From assembly GCA_036782775.1 (NCBI GenBank), contig DAIPYJ010000010.1, forward strand, positions 4,704 to 68,703: a DNA stretch of 64,000 nucleotides. The letters run 5' to 3'. The notes beneath the pieces were generated by a model that was not told the origin of the DNA, did no database searches, and saw only the letters and a program-made list of their open reading frames with translations. Below are positions 15,159 to 24,050 of this stretch, in pieces. The first letter of the stretch is position 1. Each line of letters opens with the position of its first letter. Position numbers and translations under genes: made by a program. The stretch is from CF-13 sp036782775. Its GTDB lineage: Bacteria > Chloroflexota > Dormibacteria > CF-121.

Positions 15159-16649
15159 TTGCGATTCCTCGAGGCGATCGATGCCTTCGACCGCCGATTG
15201 TTTCATCGCCTCACCAGAAGAGACCAACGCCTAGCCGATCAGGCGCTTAAAAGCCTGAGCAATTTCGCCAACCGTTCCCTGCTCTGGCTGACGATTTCCG
15301 TTCTGCTCGCGATCTTCGGCGGCCGGCTCGGACGAAGAGCCGCCAGCCGCGGCGTGCTGGCGATCACCCTGAGCTCGACGCTGGTCAATCTCCCACTCAA
15401 GTACCTGGCTCGACGAAACCGACCCCGACTGCGGCGAGGAGACCGCCCGCTGCTCGTCCGCATGCCGGAAAGCTTCTCGTTTCCCTCCGGACACTCGGCG
15501 TCGGCCTTCGCCTTCACGACCGCGATTGCCCTGGATGATCCACGGACGCTTCCGGCCGTTCTTCCGCTCGCCTCGACGGTGGCGTATTCGCGCGTCCATC
15601 TCCGAGTGCACTACCCGCTCGATGTCCTCATCGGCGGTGCGATCGGCGCCGGCATGGGCGTCGTGAGCGGGACCGTCCGTGATGCGGCGACCCGCTGGTG
15701 GGAAAGCCTGGCGCCGGTTCCACCGGCGCTGAGGCCGAGAACCAACCAACTCATCCTCGTGGACAGCCCGCACTCACGCGGAGAAGTCAGGTACCATCGC
15801 GCTCGACGGGCGATCCAACAGCACAACCTGCGCGTGCTGGAGGAGATACCTGTCGATGAGCTCGACCGCCTCTCGCAGCTGCTCCGACGGCACCAGCACG
15901 ATCCACCGATTGTGGTTGCAGCCGGCGGCGACGGCACCGTTGGTGCGGTTGCCGATCTTTTGGTTGGACGCGACATTCCGCTTGGCATCCTGCCGCTGGG
16001 CACCTCAAACGACTTCGCTCGATCGATCGACGTCCCCCTGCACGTCGAGGACGCCGTCCGGCTCCTGGCTCGAGGGCCGATGCGGCGCGTCGATGCCGGC
16101 CGGCTGGTCGGCGATGGGCAGGCGCCGCGTCACTTCGTCCATGCGGCGGCGGCCGGCGTCAACGTCGCCTTTGCCCGCTTTGCCACCCGGGCGGACATGC
16201 GAGAACGACTCGGCCGTCTGACCTATGCCGTTGCTGCAGCGCTGGCCCTACGCGAACGCCCGGTCTTCGACTGTGAGGTCCGCTACGACGGCCGCAGCGA
16301 GCGGCTGCGGTTGGTTCACCTGTCGGTCGTGAGCGCACCTGTTTTCGGCGGCTTCCTCGATTTGCGGATTCCGAATGCCACCCCAGAGGACCGACTGCTC
16401 CACGTCATCATGGTGGAGCACCTGCCTATACGACGGCTGCTGCGCTCGGCGCTCTATCCGGCAATCGGGCTGCATCGCCGCATCCATGGTTTCCGGCTCC
16501 TGGCTGTCCGAGAAATTGCCGTCAAGCCCAACCGAACCATGGACGTGACCATCGATGGCGAGATTCGTGGACGAATTCCGGGAACCTTCGAGGTGGTCCC
16601 ATCCGCCCTTACGGTGCTCGCACCACTCAGCCCAGACCGTGATCGCTGA
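15159..16649 (+). CDS. PAP2 phosphatase fused to a diacylglycerol/lipid kinase domain
   Basis: A 496-residue fusion starting at TTG, one base after the deacetylase stop. The N-terminal part (1-180) is a membrane PAP2 phosphatase: K81-YLARRN-RP, FPSGHSA (108-114) and SRVHLRVHYPLDV (144-156). The C-terminal part (195-490) is a DAGK-like kinase with GGDGT (256-260) and GTSNDFARS (281-289). Opposite activities in one chain suggest cycling of a phospholipid such as phosphatidate or undecaprenyl phosphate. Such fusions are known in Actinobacteria. The next gene is a second PAP2. Confidence 0.85.
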   Translation: MRFLEAIDAFDRRLFHRLTRRDQRLADQALKSLSNFANRSLLWLTISVLLAIFGGRLGRRAASRGVLAITLSSTLVNLPLKYLARRNRPRLRRGDRPLLVRMPESFSFPSGHSASAFAFTTAIALDDPRTLPAVLPLASTVAYSRVHLRVHYPLDVLIGGAIGAGMGVVSGTVRDAATRWWESLAPVPPALRPRTNQLILVDSPHSRGEVRYHRARRAIQQHNLRVLEEIPVDELDRLSQLLRRHQHDPPIVVAAGGDGTVGAVADLLVGRDIPLGILPLGTSNDFARSIDVPLHVEDAVRLLARGPMRRVDAGRLVGDGQAPRHFVHAAAAGVNVAFARFATRADMRERLGRLTYAVAAALALRERPVFDCEVRYDGRSERLRLVHLSVVSAPVFGGFLDLRIPNATPEDRLLHVIMVEHLPIRRLLRSALYPAIGLHRRIHGFRLLAVREIAVKPNRTMDVTIDGEIRGRIPGTFEVVPSALTVLAPLSPDRDR

Positions 16650-17319
16650 TCGTCGCGCCGTTCTACGGTTCTTCCTCCACGCGCTCGTGATCTTCCTCGG
16701 GCTTGGTGTCCTGACCACCGCGCTCGGCATTGCGCTTCGGGCCTGGGCTCCAGGGTTCGACGCTCAGACGATGCAGGCGCTCGCCGCCGAGAGCAATCAC
16801 ACGTTGCTTCGGATCGCCGGCATCGTGTCCGATGCGGGATCGTTCGTGTTGCTGGCGCCTTTGTCGATCGCCTTGCTCCTACTCCGCCGCTGGAAGCGGC
16901 CGGCCGATGACCTGGCCTTGATCGTGATCGCCGCCGGATGCGCCGCGCTGCCGTCGCTGATCAAGCTGATCGTGGCGCGACCCCGGCCCGAGTTCGGCAG
17001 GGTGACGCATCTCCTGACTCTCAGCTTTCCGTCCGAGCACACCACCCAGGCCGCCGGCATCTACCTGACGATCGCGATCCTGCTTTCCCAGGATCTGCGC
17101 CGGGGATGGCGTGAAGCCGTCATCGTGCTTGCCGTTCTGATTGCGCTGGCTGTTGCCTGGTCGCGCGTCTACCTCGGCGTGCACTATCCGACCGACGTGA
17201 CCGCGGGGCTTGCCCTCGGTTGGAGCTGGGCGCTGCTGGTTTTTCATTGGGCCCGGCCCGGATTGACACGACCCCTTGGTGAATCGGTGACGGCGCCCAA
17301 CAGCGCTGCCACTAGTTGA
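16639..17319 (+). CDS. PAP2-family membrane phosphatase
   Basis: About 226 residues from GTG at 16639, which overlaps the previous stop by 11 bases; the open frame extends upstream, but that part lies inside the fusion gene. There are six membrane segments and the three PAP2 motifs: KLIVARPRPEF, FPSEHTT (Gly replaced by Glu in PSGH) and SRVYLGVHYPTDV. It should dephosphorylate a lipid phosphate or undecaprenyl pyrophosphate at the membrane surface. It is third in the deacetylase operon. Confidence 0.85.
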   Translation: MIADRRAVLRFFLHALVIFLGLGVLTTALGIALRAWAPGFDAQTMQALAAESNHTLLRIAGIVSDAGSFVLLAPLSIALLLLRRWKRPADDLALIVIAAGCAALPSLIKLIVARPRPEFGRVTHLLTLSFPSEHTTQAAGIYLTIAILLSQDLRRGWREAVIVLAVLIALAVAWSRVYLGVHYPTDVTAGLALGWSWALLVFHWARPGLTRPLGESVTAPNSAATS

Positions 17320-17430
17320 CAACAACGGCTCGAAGCCCGATGCCATCGCGACGCAGCCGCCGTTGTATCGGCAGCGGACGGGGAGGCAAATTCCGCGCGA
17401 TGCGCGCGATGGTGAGGGGGCATCAGCCCG

Positions 17431-18234
17431 ATGGTTGGCGACAGGCTCAAGCTGCGCAAGGCGTTGTCGGCGTTGATGGGCGCGACGATTCTGCTTTTCG
17501 GCATTCCGGCGATCACGGTGAGCGCCGCCGGTGTCGATGATTACCCGTATCGCGGTCACGCGAACGCGCTCGATCCGTGGGGTTTCTATACCGACTATTG
17601 CACGTCGTTCGTCGCGTTCCGGCTTAGCCAGGAGGGCGTGACCTTCCACGGCGCCTCGTTGCGAGGGCCGAATGGACGGACGGCCTTCTTCCGCAATGGC
17701 GGCAGCTGGGATGGCGCGGCGGCGGCGATCGGCTACGTCGTCAACAGCACGCCGACCGTTGGTTCGGTGGCCGTCTGGCACAGCGGGGAGGGCGGTGCCT
17801 GGTGGGGCGGCCACGTAGCGTATGTGATGGCGGTCGACCGCGCCGGCAATGCGACGGTCGAGGAATACAACTGGTCGAGTTACCTGCGCTACGACCAGCG
17901 GGCGACGCGCGCGCCGCGCTACATCCACTTCGTCGCCGCACCGACGATCCAGCCGATCTCGTATCCGACGCCGACGCCTCCGGCTCAGTCCGGTGGGCAT
18001 CCCTATTACACGACCGACGTGCTCCGTGAGCGGTCAGGACCGGCGACGGCTTATGGCACCCGGGCGATCCTGCCGACCGGCACACGCATCATGATCGTCT
18101 GCCAGGTGCGCTCGGCGAGCGTTATTCGCGGCACGGGCATCTGGGACCGGTTGAGTGACGGCGGCTACATCACCGACTACTACACGACGACCCCAGCGTT
18201 CAACCAGTTCAGCGCCGGCATTCCGCACTGCTAA
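17431..18234 (+). CDS. Secreted CHAP-domain cell-wall hydrolase with SH3-like tail
   Basis: A 267-residue protein. Residues 8-33 are a signal sequence cut after VSA. Residues 36-170 form a CHAP domain with catalytic Cys57 (DYCTSFVAFRL), the His in GGHVAYV and the Asn in EEYNWSSY. A Pro/Thr linker leads to an SH3b-like domain (residues 195-267) with VLRERSGPATAYGTRAILPTGT. It should cleave peptidoglycan cross-links. The start ATG at 17431 has no strong ribosome site. A good terminator follows. Confidence 0.85.
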   Translation: MVGDRLKLRKALSALMGATILLFGIPAITVSAAGVDDYPYRGHANALDPWGFYTDYCTSFVAFRLSQEGVTFHGASLRGPNGRTAFFRNGGSWDGAAAAIGYVVNSTPTVGSVAVWHSGEGGAWWGGHVAYVMAVDRAGNATVEEYNWSSYLRYDQRATRAPRYIHFVAAPTIQPISYPTPTPPAQSGGHPYYTTDVLRERSGPATAYGTRAILPTGTRIMIVCQVRSASVIRGTGIWDRLSDGGYITDYYTTTPAFNQFSAGIPHC

Positions 18235-18250
18235 GGGCCAAGCCAGCAAT

Positions 18251-18283
18251 CGAGGGCCGCGATCTGCGGCCCTCGTTTCATTT
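18251..18283 (+). terminator. Rho-independent terminator of the CHAP gene
   Basis: The stem cgagggccgc/gcggccctcg closes a five-base loop and is followed by tttcattt. It ends at the stop of the convergent NYN gene. Confidence 0.8.
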
Positions 18284-18804
18284 CAAGGCGTCTCGCCGCG
18301 ACGGATCCGGTCGAGCCGATCTCGCGTCTTCGGATCGAGGCGATCCTCGAGGCGGCGCGAGATATCGGACTGCGCTTTGCGGTCGCCCATGTGCCGGTTG
18401 CGCTGACTCAGGACCGCGTCGACCTGCGCTTTCAAGGTCAGCGCCGAGACCGTCTTGACCTCTCGCCCTAAAGCGAGATCGCGCTGCAGCGCATCGCTGG
18501 TGGCGATCGTCACCTCGTCGCTGGCTCTGGCTTCGAAGAGCAGCCGCTCGATCACGTGGTCGGCCGAGACTTTCCGTCCGGAATAGACGACGGTCACACC
18601 GCCGACCTGCTGCTCCGATGCGGTCGCGTCGGGGCGCTTATGAGAATCGAAGACGATGGTCACCTTCTGGCGGGTCATCGCCGCGTAATCACTCATGAGC
18701 GCGATCAAGAGGTCACGCGCGTCTTCGAGCTTGACGTCTTTCAGCGCGGCCAGTTCCGGCCAGGCAAAGATGATGTTGTATCCGTCGACGATCAGCCGGT
18801 CCAT
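18283..18804 (-). CDS. NYN-domain RNase of the YacP/Rae1 type
   Basis: A 173-residue protein with the YacP signature IVDGYNIIFAWPEL (residues 5-18), the acidic core VTIVFDSHKRPD and DEVTIATSDALQRDL. YacP/Rae1 is a ribosome-associated RNA endonuclease. It lies near cysS and rlmB in many Firmicutes; here it is about 3 kb away and co-transcribed with a LuxR regulator (TGA directly followed by ATG). The basic C-terminal tail (ISRRLEDRLDPKTRDRLDR) may bind RNA. Confidence 0.8.
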   Translation of the reverse strand: MDRLIVDGYNIIFAWPELAALKDVKLEDARDLLIALMSDYAAMTRQKVTIVFDSHKRPDATASEQQVGGVTVVYSGRKVSADHVIERLLFEARASDEVTIATSDALQRDLALGREVKTVSALTLKAQVDAVLSQRNRHMGDRKAQSDISRRLEDRLDPKTRDRLDRIRRGETP

Positions 18805-19416
18805 TCACAGCCCAAGGCGTGGCGCCGCCCTCACCAGCTCTGCTTTGGCCCGCAGGCCCAGCTTGCTGCATACGTGGGCGACGTGGGTTTCGACGGTTCG
18901 TTCCCCGATGTGTAGCCGCTCGCCGATCTCGCGCGCGGTGTAGCCCTGGGCGGCCAATTGCGCCACCTCGCGCTCACGCGGCGTCAGGCCATCGGCGCGG
19001 CGACGATGATTCGGTTCGACGACGGCCGGCGCAGCAGAGCGGCGCAAGAGCTCCGCGAGGCTTCCGGCGTAAAGCCGGACGACCAGACCCAGGACCAGGT
19101 ACGCGGTGACTTCCGCGATCGCAGTTGGTACCGTGATGGCGCCCGCAGCCGCCGTTAGCACCAGCTGGCCAACCGCAACAGCGGCAACCGCTAACGCGAG
19201 ACGGTCGGAGAGCAGCCATGCGGCAGCCAGGAGAGGAATGAGCCCGAGGGCTCCGATCGCAACCTGAACGGGCGTCAGCAGGTCGCCCACGAACACAAGC
19301 AGGAGCAGCGCGATGCAGCCGGCCGCAGCCGGCAACTCGCTGGACTTCCCGGCAAGGGTATAGGGACCGGGCAGGTAGTGGCTCGGCACGCGAGATCGAG
19401 GCGCTGGCGTTGGCAT
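18805..19416 (-). CDS. Membrane-bound LuxR-type transcription regulator
   Basis: A 203-residue protein from ATG 19416 (the open frame reaches 19647, but without promoter support). Residues 20-115 contain about four hydrophobic segments; residues 137-190 are a LuxR HTH (LTPREREVAQLAAQGYTAREIG...RTVETHVAHVCSKLG). It has no receiver domain, so it is a membrane-tethered one-component regulator, sensing something at the membrane. It diverges from an amino acid permease over 146 bases that carry two inverted repeats, a plausible operator. The HTH is certain; the ligand is unknown. Confidence 0.75.
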   Translation of the reverse strand: MPTPAPRSRVPSHYLPGPYTLAGKSSELPAAAGCIALLLLVFVGDLLTPVQVAIGALGLIPLLAAAWLLSDRLALAVAAVAVGQLVLTAAAGAITVPTAIAEVTAYLVLGLVVRLYAGSLAELLRRSAAPAVVEPNHRRRADGLTPREREVAQLAAQGYTAREIGERLHIGERTVETHVAHVCSKLGLRAKAELVRAAPRLGL

Positions 19417-19475
19417 GACCCCTTCGACCTCATGGTAGCGGCGCGGGAACGTACTTCGTCCGGACCCGATTCGAG

Positions 19476-19522
19476 GTACGGATTCGAGCAATCTCCGTAC
19501 TCCAATCCGTATCGAGTACGGG
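19476..19522. promoter_or_regulatory. Two adjacent inverted repeats, candidate LuxR operator
   Basis: gtacgga (19476-19482) pairs with tccgtac (19494-19500). Next to it ccgta (19507-19511) pairs with tacgg (19517-19521). The half-site TCCGTA(C/T) occurs in both. The site lies between the divergent LuxR-type gene and the permease. Confidence 0.5.
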
Positions 19523-19562
19523 CGAGGCAGGCCAGCCTGGAGCCCTAGCGTGGAACGGTTAG

Positions 19563-21176
19563 ATGCAGGCGACGCCACCGGACGGCCAGATCCATGAAGG
19601 GATCGCCGGAAGCGAACTACGACGAGATGTTTCGGTTTGGGGCTCATACATGTGGGGCTATGCGGCGGTGGGCGCCGATATCTACACCGCCCTGGGAATC
19701 ATCACCCTTGCAGCGCTCGGCCTCGCGCCGCTGGCCTTCCTCGCTGCGGGCATCGTCTTCGCCTTGGTCGGCCTCTGTTACGCCGAGCTCGCCTCGGCCT
19801 ATCCCCTGGCCGGGGGCGGCCAGTACTTCACGCTTCGCGGCCTAGGCGATACCGCCGGCCTCGTCGCCGGCGCCGCGCTCGTCCTCGACTACACGATCGA
19901 CATCTCGCTCTTCACGGTGGTCGCCTTCGGCTATTTCAACTACTTCTTGCCCTGGATCACGTTCGGCCGCCACATCACCGACTTCACCATCCCGATCGGC
20001 CCGGTTCATCTCGCCTGGCTGTGGCTGATCGAATCCGTCGGCGGCATCCTCCTGCTGATCTGGCTGAACGTCCGCGGCATCAAGGTGTCGACCAACTTCA
20101 ACGAGGTCATCGGGACGATCGCGATCATCGCCCAGACCATCATCGTGGTCGCCGGCCTGGTGCTGGTGTGGGACCCAGACCTGGTCTCGCACCAGATTCT
20201 GTTCAATCGGCCAACGTTGAGCGAGTTCGCGTTCGGATCGTCGCTCGCCATCATCGCCTTCGTCGGCCTGGAAACAATCTCGCAGGTTGCCCAGGAAACG
20301 CGCCGGCCCGCAACCATCATCCCGCGGACCTCGATCGGGCTGGTGGTCTCCGTGCTGCTCTTCGCGATGGCCTTCTCGATCCTCGCGATCGGCATGGTTG
20401 ACACCCAGACCGGTAAACCACTCGACTTCCACGGCCATGAGGGCGATCCCGTGGCCCTGATCGCGCTGAACATCCCCGTGATAGGCCTGGTCGCCGCCCC
20501 ACTGACAGCGGCGATCGGCGCGTTGATCGTCTTCATTTCGGCCAACTCGGGGGTGGTCAGTTCGTCGCGCCTGAGCTACTCGATGGCGCAGTTCGACCTG
20601 CTCCCTGCCTGGTTCTCCAAGGTCAACCGGCGCTTCGCGACCCCGGCCCGCGCGGTGATCGCGTTCGGCACCGTTGCCCTCCTGCAGACGATCTTCGCGT
20701 TCTTCACGCCGGGGCCAGCAGGCAAGAGCGCCGCGATCGACGTGCTCGCCGACCTCTACGCCTTTGGCGCGACCACCGGCTACCTGCTGGTCTTCATCTC
20801 GCTCTTTGTGCTCCGTTTCCGAGACCCGTACACGCCACGTCCCTACAAAATGCCGCTGAACATCCGAATCAGCTACCAGGGCCGCTACGTCTGGTTCCCA
20901 GTTCTCGGCGTGCTCGGTTTCCTGGGCGTCCTCTTCTTTCTGATCATGGTCTTGCTCACCCACCAGTACGCGCGCATCGTCGGGCCGATCTGGGTACTGG
21001 CCGCCCTCGGCCTCTACGCCTGGTACCGGCGAAAGCGAGGGCTGCCGATCTTCAAGACGCTGGACCGCGACTGGGAAACCGCGACCAAACGCGTCCTGCT
21101 CGAAGCGGAAGAGTTCAAATCGCTCGAGGAATACGAGGCTGCACTGCGCGAACGGCACCCGAGGCCACCGCAGTGA
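19563..21176 (+). CDS. APC-superfamily amino acid permease
   Basis: A 537-residue integral membrane protein with about 12 to 14 spans. The first helix carries GSYMWGYAAVGADIYTALG, the consensus gap typical of APC transporters; AYPLAGGGQYF and FVGLETISQVAQETRRPATIIPR follow. The C-terminal 60 residues are cytoplasmic and charged. It probably imports an amino acid or polyamine by proton coupling. It is divergent from a LuxR-type regulator with a palindromic intergenic site, and its GTGA stop overlaps a small membrane protein gene. Confidence 0.85.
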   Translation: MQATPPDGQIHEGIAGSELRRDVSVWGSYMWGYAAVGADIYTALGIITLAALGLAPLAFLAAGIVFALVGLCYAELASAYPLAGGGQYFTLRGLGDTAGLVAGAALVLDYTIDISLFTVVAFGYFNYFLPWITFGRHITDFTIPIGPVHLAWLWLIESVGGILLLIWLNVRGIKVSTNFNEVIGTIAIIAQTIIVVAGLVLVWDPDLVSHQILFNRPTLSEFAFGSSLAIIAFVGLETISQVAQETRRPATIIPRTSIGLVVSVLLFAMAFSILAIGMVDTQTGKPLDFHGHEGDPVALIALNIPVIGLVAAPLTAAIGALIVFISANSGVVSSSRLSYSMAQFDLLPAWFSKVNRRFATPARAVIAFGTVALLQTIFAFFTPGPAGKSAAIDVLADLYAFGATTGYLLVFISLFVLRFRDPYTPRPYKMPLNIRISYQGRYVWFPVLGVLGFLGVLFFLIMVLLTHQYARIVGPIWVLAALGLYAWYRRKRGLPIFKTLDRDWETATKRVLLEAEEFKSLEEYEAALRERHPRPPQ

Positions 21177-21331
21177 GGCGGAGCCGTTTGATCGCTGCGC
21201 AAGGCATCGTCATGGTGGTGCTTGCCGTCGCCTACGCGATCACGGGCCGGTTGCTGGGCACCGCCATCCTGCTGGTGCTGGCAGCCCTCGCGCTGGCCAG
21301 CGCCTGGGCGCTATGGCCCAGCCGCCCTTAG
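21173..21331 (+). CDS. Small membrane protein, 52 residues
   Basis: GTG at 21173 overlaps the permease stop (GTGA). The basic N-terminus RRSRLIAAQ is followed by two hydrophobic stretches (IVMVVLAVAYAITG and AILLVLAALALASAWALW). It could be an accessory subunit of the permease; that rests on coupling alone. Confidence 0.5.
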   Translation: MRRSRLIAAQGIVMVVLAVAYAITGRLLGTAILLVLAALALASAWALWPSRP

Positions 21332-21333
21332 TC

Positions 21334-22086
21334 TCACTTACTGCTGGCCCGCTGACGAACGACCTCGTAGAGCAAGATCGAACCGGCTACCGCGGCATTG
21401 AGTGAGCTGACCTTGCCGAGCATTGGAAGCCTGACCAGTTCGTCGGCTTTCTTGCGCAAGAGCTCGTGGAGGCCTTCGCCCTCCGCGCCGATGACCAGCA
21501 CCAACGGACGCCGGTAGTCGAAGTCGGTATAGAGCGTCTTCGCCTCGCCGGCAAGGCCGATGATCCAGAAGCCAAGGTCCTTGAGGGTGTCGGTCGCCTG
21601 CGCGAGGTTGGCCACTCGCGCGTAGCGCAGGTGCTCAGCGGCGCCGGCCGATGCTTTGACCACCGAAGGCGTGACCTCCGGGGATCGATTGTGTGACGTG
21701 ATGATGCCGCCAACCCCGGTCGCTTCCGCGGTCCGGCTGATGGTGCCGAGATTCTGCGGATCCTGCAGGCTGTCGAGCATTAGCAGGACGGCCTGCGGAT
21801 CGTCGGCCAGAGCGGCTCGACCCATCGGCTCGAGCTCCCAGTACTTGCGTGGACCGACGTAGGCAACCACGCCCTGGTGCGCCTCCGAATGCGCGATGTC
21901 GTCGAGCCGGCGGCGATCGGTCGGCTCGATCTGGACCTTGCGAGCGGCGGCCAGTTGCCGGAGCTCCTTGAGCCGCGGCTCCTCGCGAATCCCTTCGGCG
22001 AAGAGAAGACGCTTCACCGGGCGGCCGGCGCGAAAGGCCTCGAGAATCGGATTCCGGCCGTAGATGATGTCAGGCGGTCGAGGCAT
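21334..22086 (-). CDS. rlmB: TrmH/RlmB-family 23S rRNA 2'-O-methyltransferase
   Basis: A 250-residue SpoU-class methyltransferase from ATG 22086 (a TTG 24 bases upstream lies inside cysS). It has the N-terminal substrate-binding domain starting IIYGRNPILEAFRAGRP, then knot motifs NLGTISRTAEATGVGGII, LVIGAEGEGL and SLNAAVAGSILLYEV. Expected role: methylation of G2251 (E. coli numbering) in 23S rRNA using SAM. It follows cysS closely, the common cysS-rlmB order. Confidence 0.85.
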   Translation of the reverse strand: MPRPPDIIYGRNPILEAFRAGRPVKRLLFAEGIREEPRLKELRQLAAARKVQIEPTDRRRLDDIAHSEAHQGVVAYVGPRKYWELEPMGRAALADDPQAVLLMLDSLQDPQNLGTISRTAEATGVGGIITSHNRSPEVTPSVVKASAGAAEHLRYARVANLAQATDTLKDLGFWIIGLAGEAKTLYTDFDYRRPLVLVIGAEGEGLHELLRKKADELVRLPMLGKVSSLNAAVAGSILLYEVVRQRASSK

Positions 22087-22091
22087 TGGGC

Positions 22092-23474
22092 TTAGCGCAG
22101 TCGCTTCCAACGAGTTCCGGCGGCCGTGTCATCGAGCTGGATGCCCATAGCCAGCAGCTGTTGCCGGATCTCGTCGGCGCGCGCGAAATCGCGGGCTTTC
22201 CGGGCGGCCTCGCGCTGAGCAATCAACTGTTCTACGTCCTGCGCCAGTTCTTTCGCGGGAAAGTCGATGACATCGAGAATCTGGTTGGCGTGCTCCAGCA
22301 TCGCGTAGGCCGACCGGCGCTCATCCTCAGACATCTGCCCCTTGTCGAGCCTAATATTCGAGTCGCCAACGAATCGGAAGAGATGGCCCACAGCGGCGGG
22401 AAGATTCAGGTCGTCGCGAAGCGCGTCATCCCACTGCTGCCTGATCGATTCGGTCGGTTCAGCTGAGCCAGCGCCGACATTGAGGCGAACCGCGAATTCG
22501 TCGAGGCGTCGGATCGCCGACTCGGCGGCCGCCAGCAACTCCGGCGAGAAGGCCAACCGGCTCCGATAGTGCGCGCCGGTCATGAGCGCATAGCGGATCG
22601 CGCGGGGACTGTAGCCTTGGCCGAGGACGTCGCGCAGCGTCGAAAAGTTCTTTAACCGCTTCGACATCTTCTGCCCGACGGCGTCCTGCAGGTGCTCGGC
22701 GTGCAGCCAGTAGTTCACGAACCGCTTGCCGGTCGCCGCCTCACTTTGGGCGATCTCGTTTTCGTGGTGAGGAAAGATGTTGTCGACGCCACCGGTGTGG
22801 ATGTCAAAACTCTCGCCCAGGTACTTCATGCTCATCGCTGAGCACTCGATGTGCCAGCCGGGCCGGCCAGGGCCCAGCGGCGTCTCCCACGATTCCTCTT
22901 CCGGCTTGCGCGCCTTCCAGAGGACGAAGTCGCGGGGATCGTCCTTGTCATAGTCGTCGACCTCGACCCGCGCACCGGCTTTGAGTCCCTTGACGTCGAG
23001 ATGCGCAAGCCGTCCATATGCCGGGAACGTCGCGATCCGAAAGTAGGTCGAGCCATCGCTGCTGTAGGTGTGGCCTTTCTCGGCGAGCAGGTCGATCAGC
23101 GAGACCATTTCGAAGATGTGCCTTGTGGCCCTGGGATAATGCTCGGCTCGCTGAATCCGAAGCGTGTCGAGGTCTTCAAAGAACGCCTCGATGTATTTTT
23201 CCGTGAACTCATCGATCGTCTGGCCGTGCTCGGCGGCCTTCTTGATGATCCGGTCTTCGACGTCGGTCAAGTTCATGACCTGCGTGACCCGGTAGCCGTT
23301 CTGAAGCAGCACGCGCCGCAGCATGTCTTCGAACAGAAACGACCGGAAGTTGCCGATGTGGGCGAAGTCGTGCACGGTTGGGCCGCAGGTGTACATGCGA
23401 ACACGGCCCTCCTCGATCGGGTGGAACTCCTCGACCTGACCGCTCATCGTGTTGTGCAGCCGGAGCGGCGTCAT
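22092..23474 (-). CDS. cysS: Cysteinyl-tRNA synthetase
   Basis: A 460-residue class I synthetase from ATG 23474, which overlaps the ispF stop (ATGA). Zinc Cys30 lies in MYTCGPTV; the HIGH-type motif is HDFAHIGN (35-42); the zinc motif CSAMSMKYLG and the KMSKR loop (GQKMSKRLKNF) are intact. It charges tRNA-Cys with cysteine. Upstream in-frame extension is inside ispF and is not part of the gene. The operon order is ispF-cysS-rlmB. Confidence 0.95.
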   Translation of the reverse strand: MTPLRLHNTMSGQVEEFHPIEEGRVRMYTCGPTVHDFAHIGNFRSFLFEDMLRRVLLQNGYRVTQVMNLTDVEDRIIKKAAEHGQTIDEFTEKYIEAFFEDLDTLRIQRAEHYPRATRHIFEMVSLIDLLAEKGHTYSSDGSTYFRIATFPAYGRLAHLDVKGLKAGARVEVDDYDKDDPRDFVLWKARKPEEESWETPLGPGRPGWHIECSAMSMKYLGESFDIHTGGVDNIFPHHENEIAQSEAATGKRFVNYWLHAEHLQDAVGQKMSKRLKNFSTLRDVLGQGYSPRAIRYALMTGAHYRSRLAFSPELLAAAESAIRRLDEFAVRLNVGAGSAEPTESIRQQWDDALRDDLNLPAAVGHLFRFVGDSNIRLDKGQMSEDERRSAYAMLEHANQILDVIDFPAKELAQDVEQLIAQREAARKARDFARADEIRQQLLAMGIQLDDTAAGTRWKRLR

Positions 23475-23947
23475 TTGAGCTCCCTGAGCAAGGCGACCGC
23501 CTGCGCCGCGAGCGCCTGGCCCTCGCCGATCGGCCCGATGTGATCGGTGGTGGTCGCCTTGATCCCGACCGCACCAGGGTCGATGCCCAGGGCGCCGGCG
23601 AGGTTGTTGCGGATCTCCTCCCGGTAGGGGGCGAGCTTGGGGACCTGGGCGAGCAGGGTGACGTCGACATTCTCGACGACCCAGCGTTCCCGCCGGCACT
23701 CGTCCGTGACCTGACGAAGGAGGTCAAGGCTTCGAGCGTCCTTGTATTTGGGATCGCCGTCCGGGAACAGGCTGCCGATGTCGCCGATGCCGGCGGCGCC
23801 GCAGAGCGCATCGATCAAGGCATGGCAGATGACGTCGGCATCACTGTGGCCGTCGAGGCCCATATCCCAGGGAAGTTCGACGCCGCCGAGCACCAGCCGG
23901 CGGCCGACCACCAGCCGGTGAAGGTCGAAGCCGGTCCCTACACGCAC
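23471..23947 (-). CDS. ispF: 2-C-methyl-D-erythritol 2,4-cyclodiphosphate synthase
   Basis: A 158-residue enzyme of the MEP pathway. Metal ligands are Asp8 and His10 in GFDLHR and His42 in DGHSDADVICHAL; the C-terminal ATTTDHIGPIGEGQ closes the trimer site. It cyclises CDP-methylerythritol 2-phosphate with loss of CMP. The start is GTG at 23947. It heads the ispF-cysS-rlmB operon, while ispD lies 1.7 kb away behind a divergent amidase. Confidence 0.93.
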   Translation of the reverse strand: MRVGTGFDLHRLVVGRRLVLGGVELPWDMGLDGHSDADVICHALIDALCGAAGIGDIGSLFPDGDPKYKDARSLDLLRQVTDECRRERWVVENVDVTLLAQVPKLAPYREEIRNNLAGALGIDPGAVGIKATTTDHIGPIGEGQALAAQAVALLRELK

Positions 23948-23975
23948 AAGGCGTTGAAGTATATCGGCGGAGGGG

Positions 23976-24012
23976 CCCCCTCCCTACCCTCCCCCGGCAC
24001 GGCGGGGGAGGG
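23976..24012. repeat. Dispersed palindromic repeat, copy 6
   Basis: ccccctccctaccctcccccgg, loop, cgggggaggga. It lies in the ispF-amidase divergent gap. Confidence 0.55.
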
Positions 24013-24050
24013 ATGTGTCATGCGATTTGCCGTATAACAGGGGTCTCGCC

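Noticed and set aside
17320..17430. Possible cyclic-di-AMP riboswitch before the CHAP gene
   Set aside because: Short inverted repeats exist, but the conserved ydaO core cannot be found by eye.
19842..21158. Long open frame (438 codons) antisense to the permease
   Set aside because: Shadow frame rich in Asp/Glu/Arg/Gln; the permease frame has clear membrane helices.
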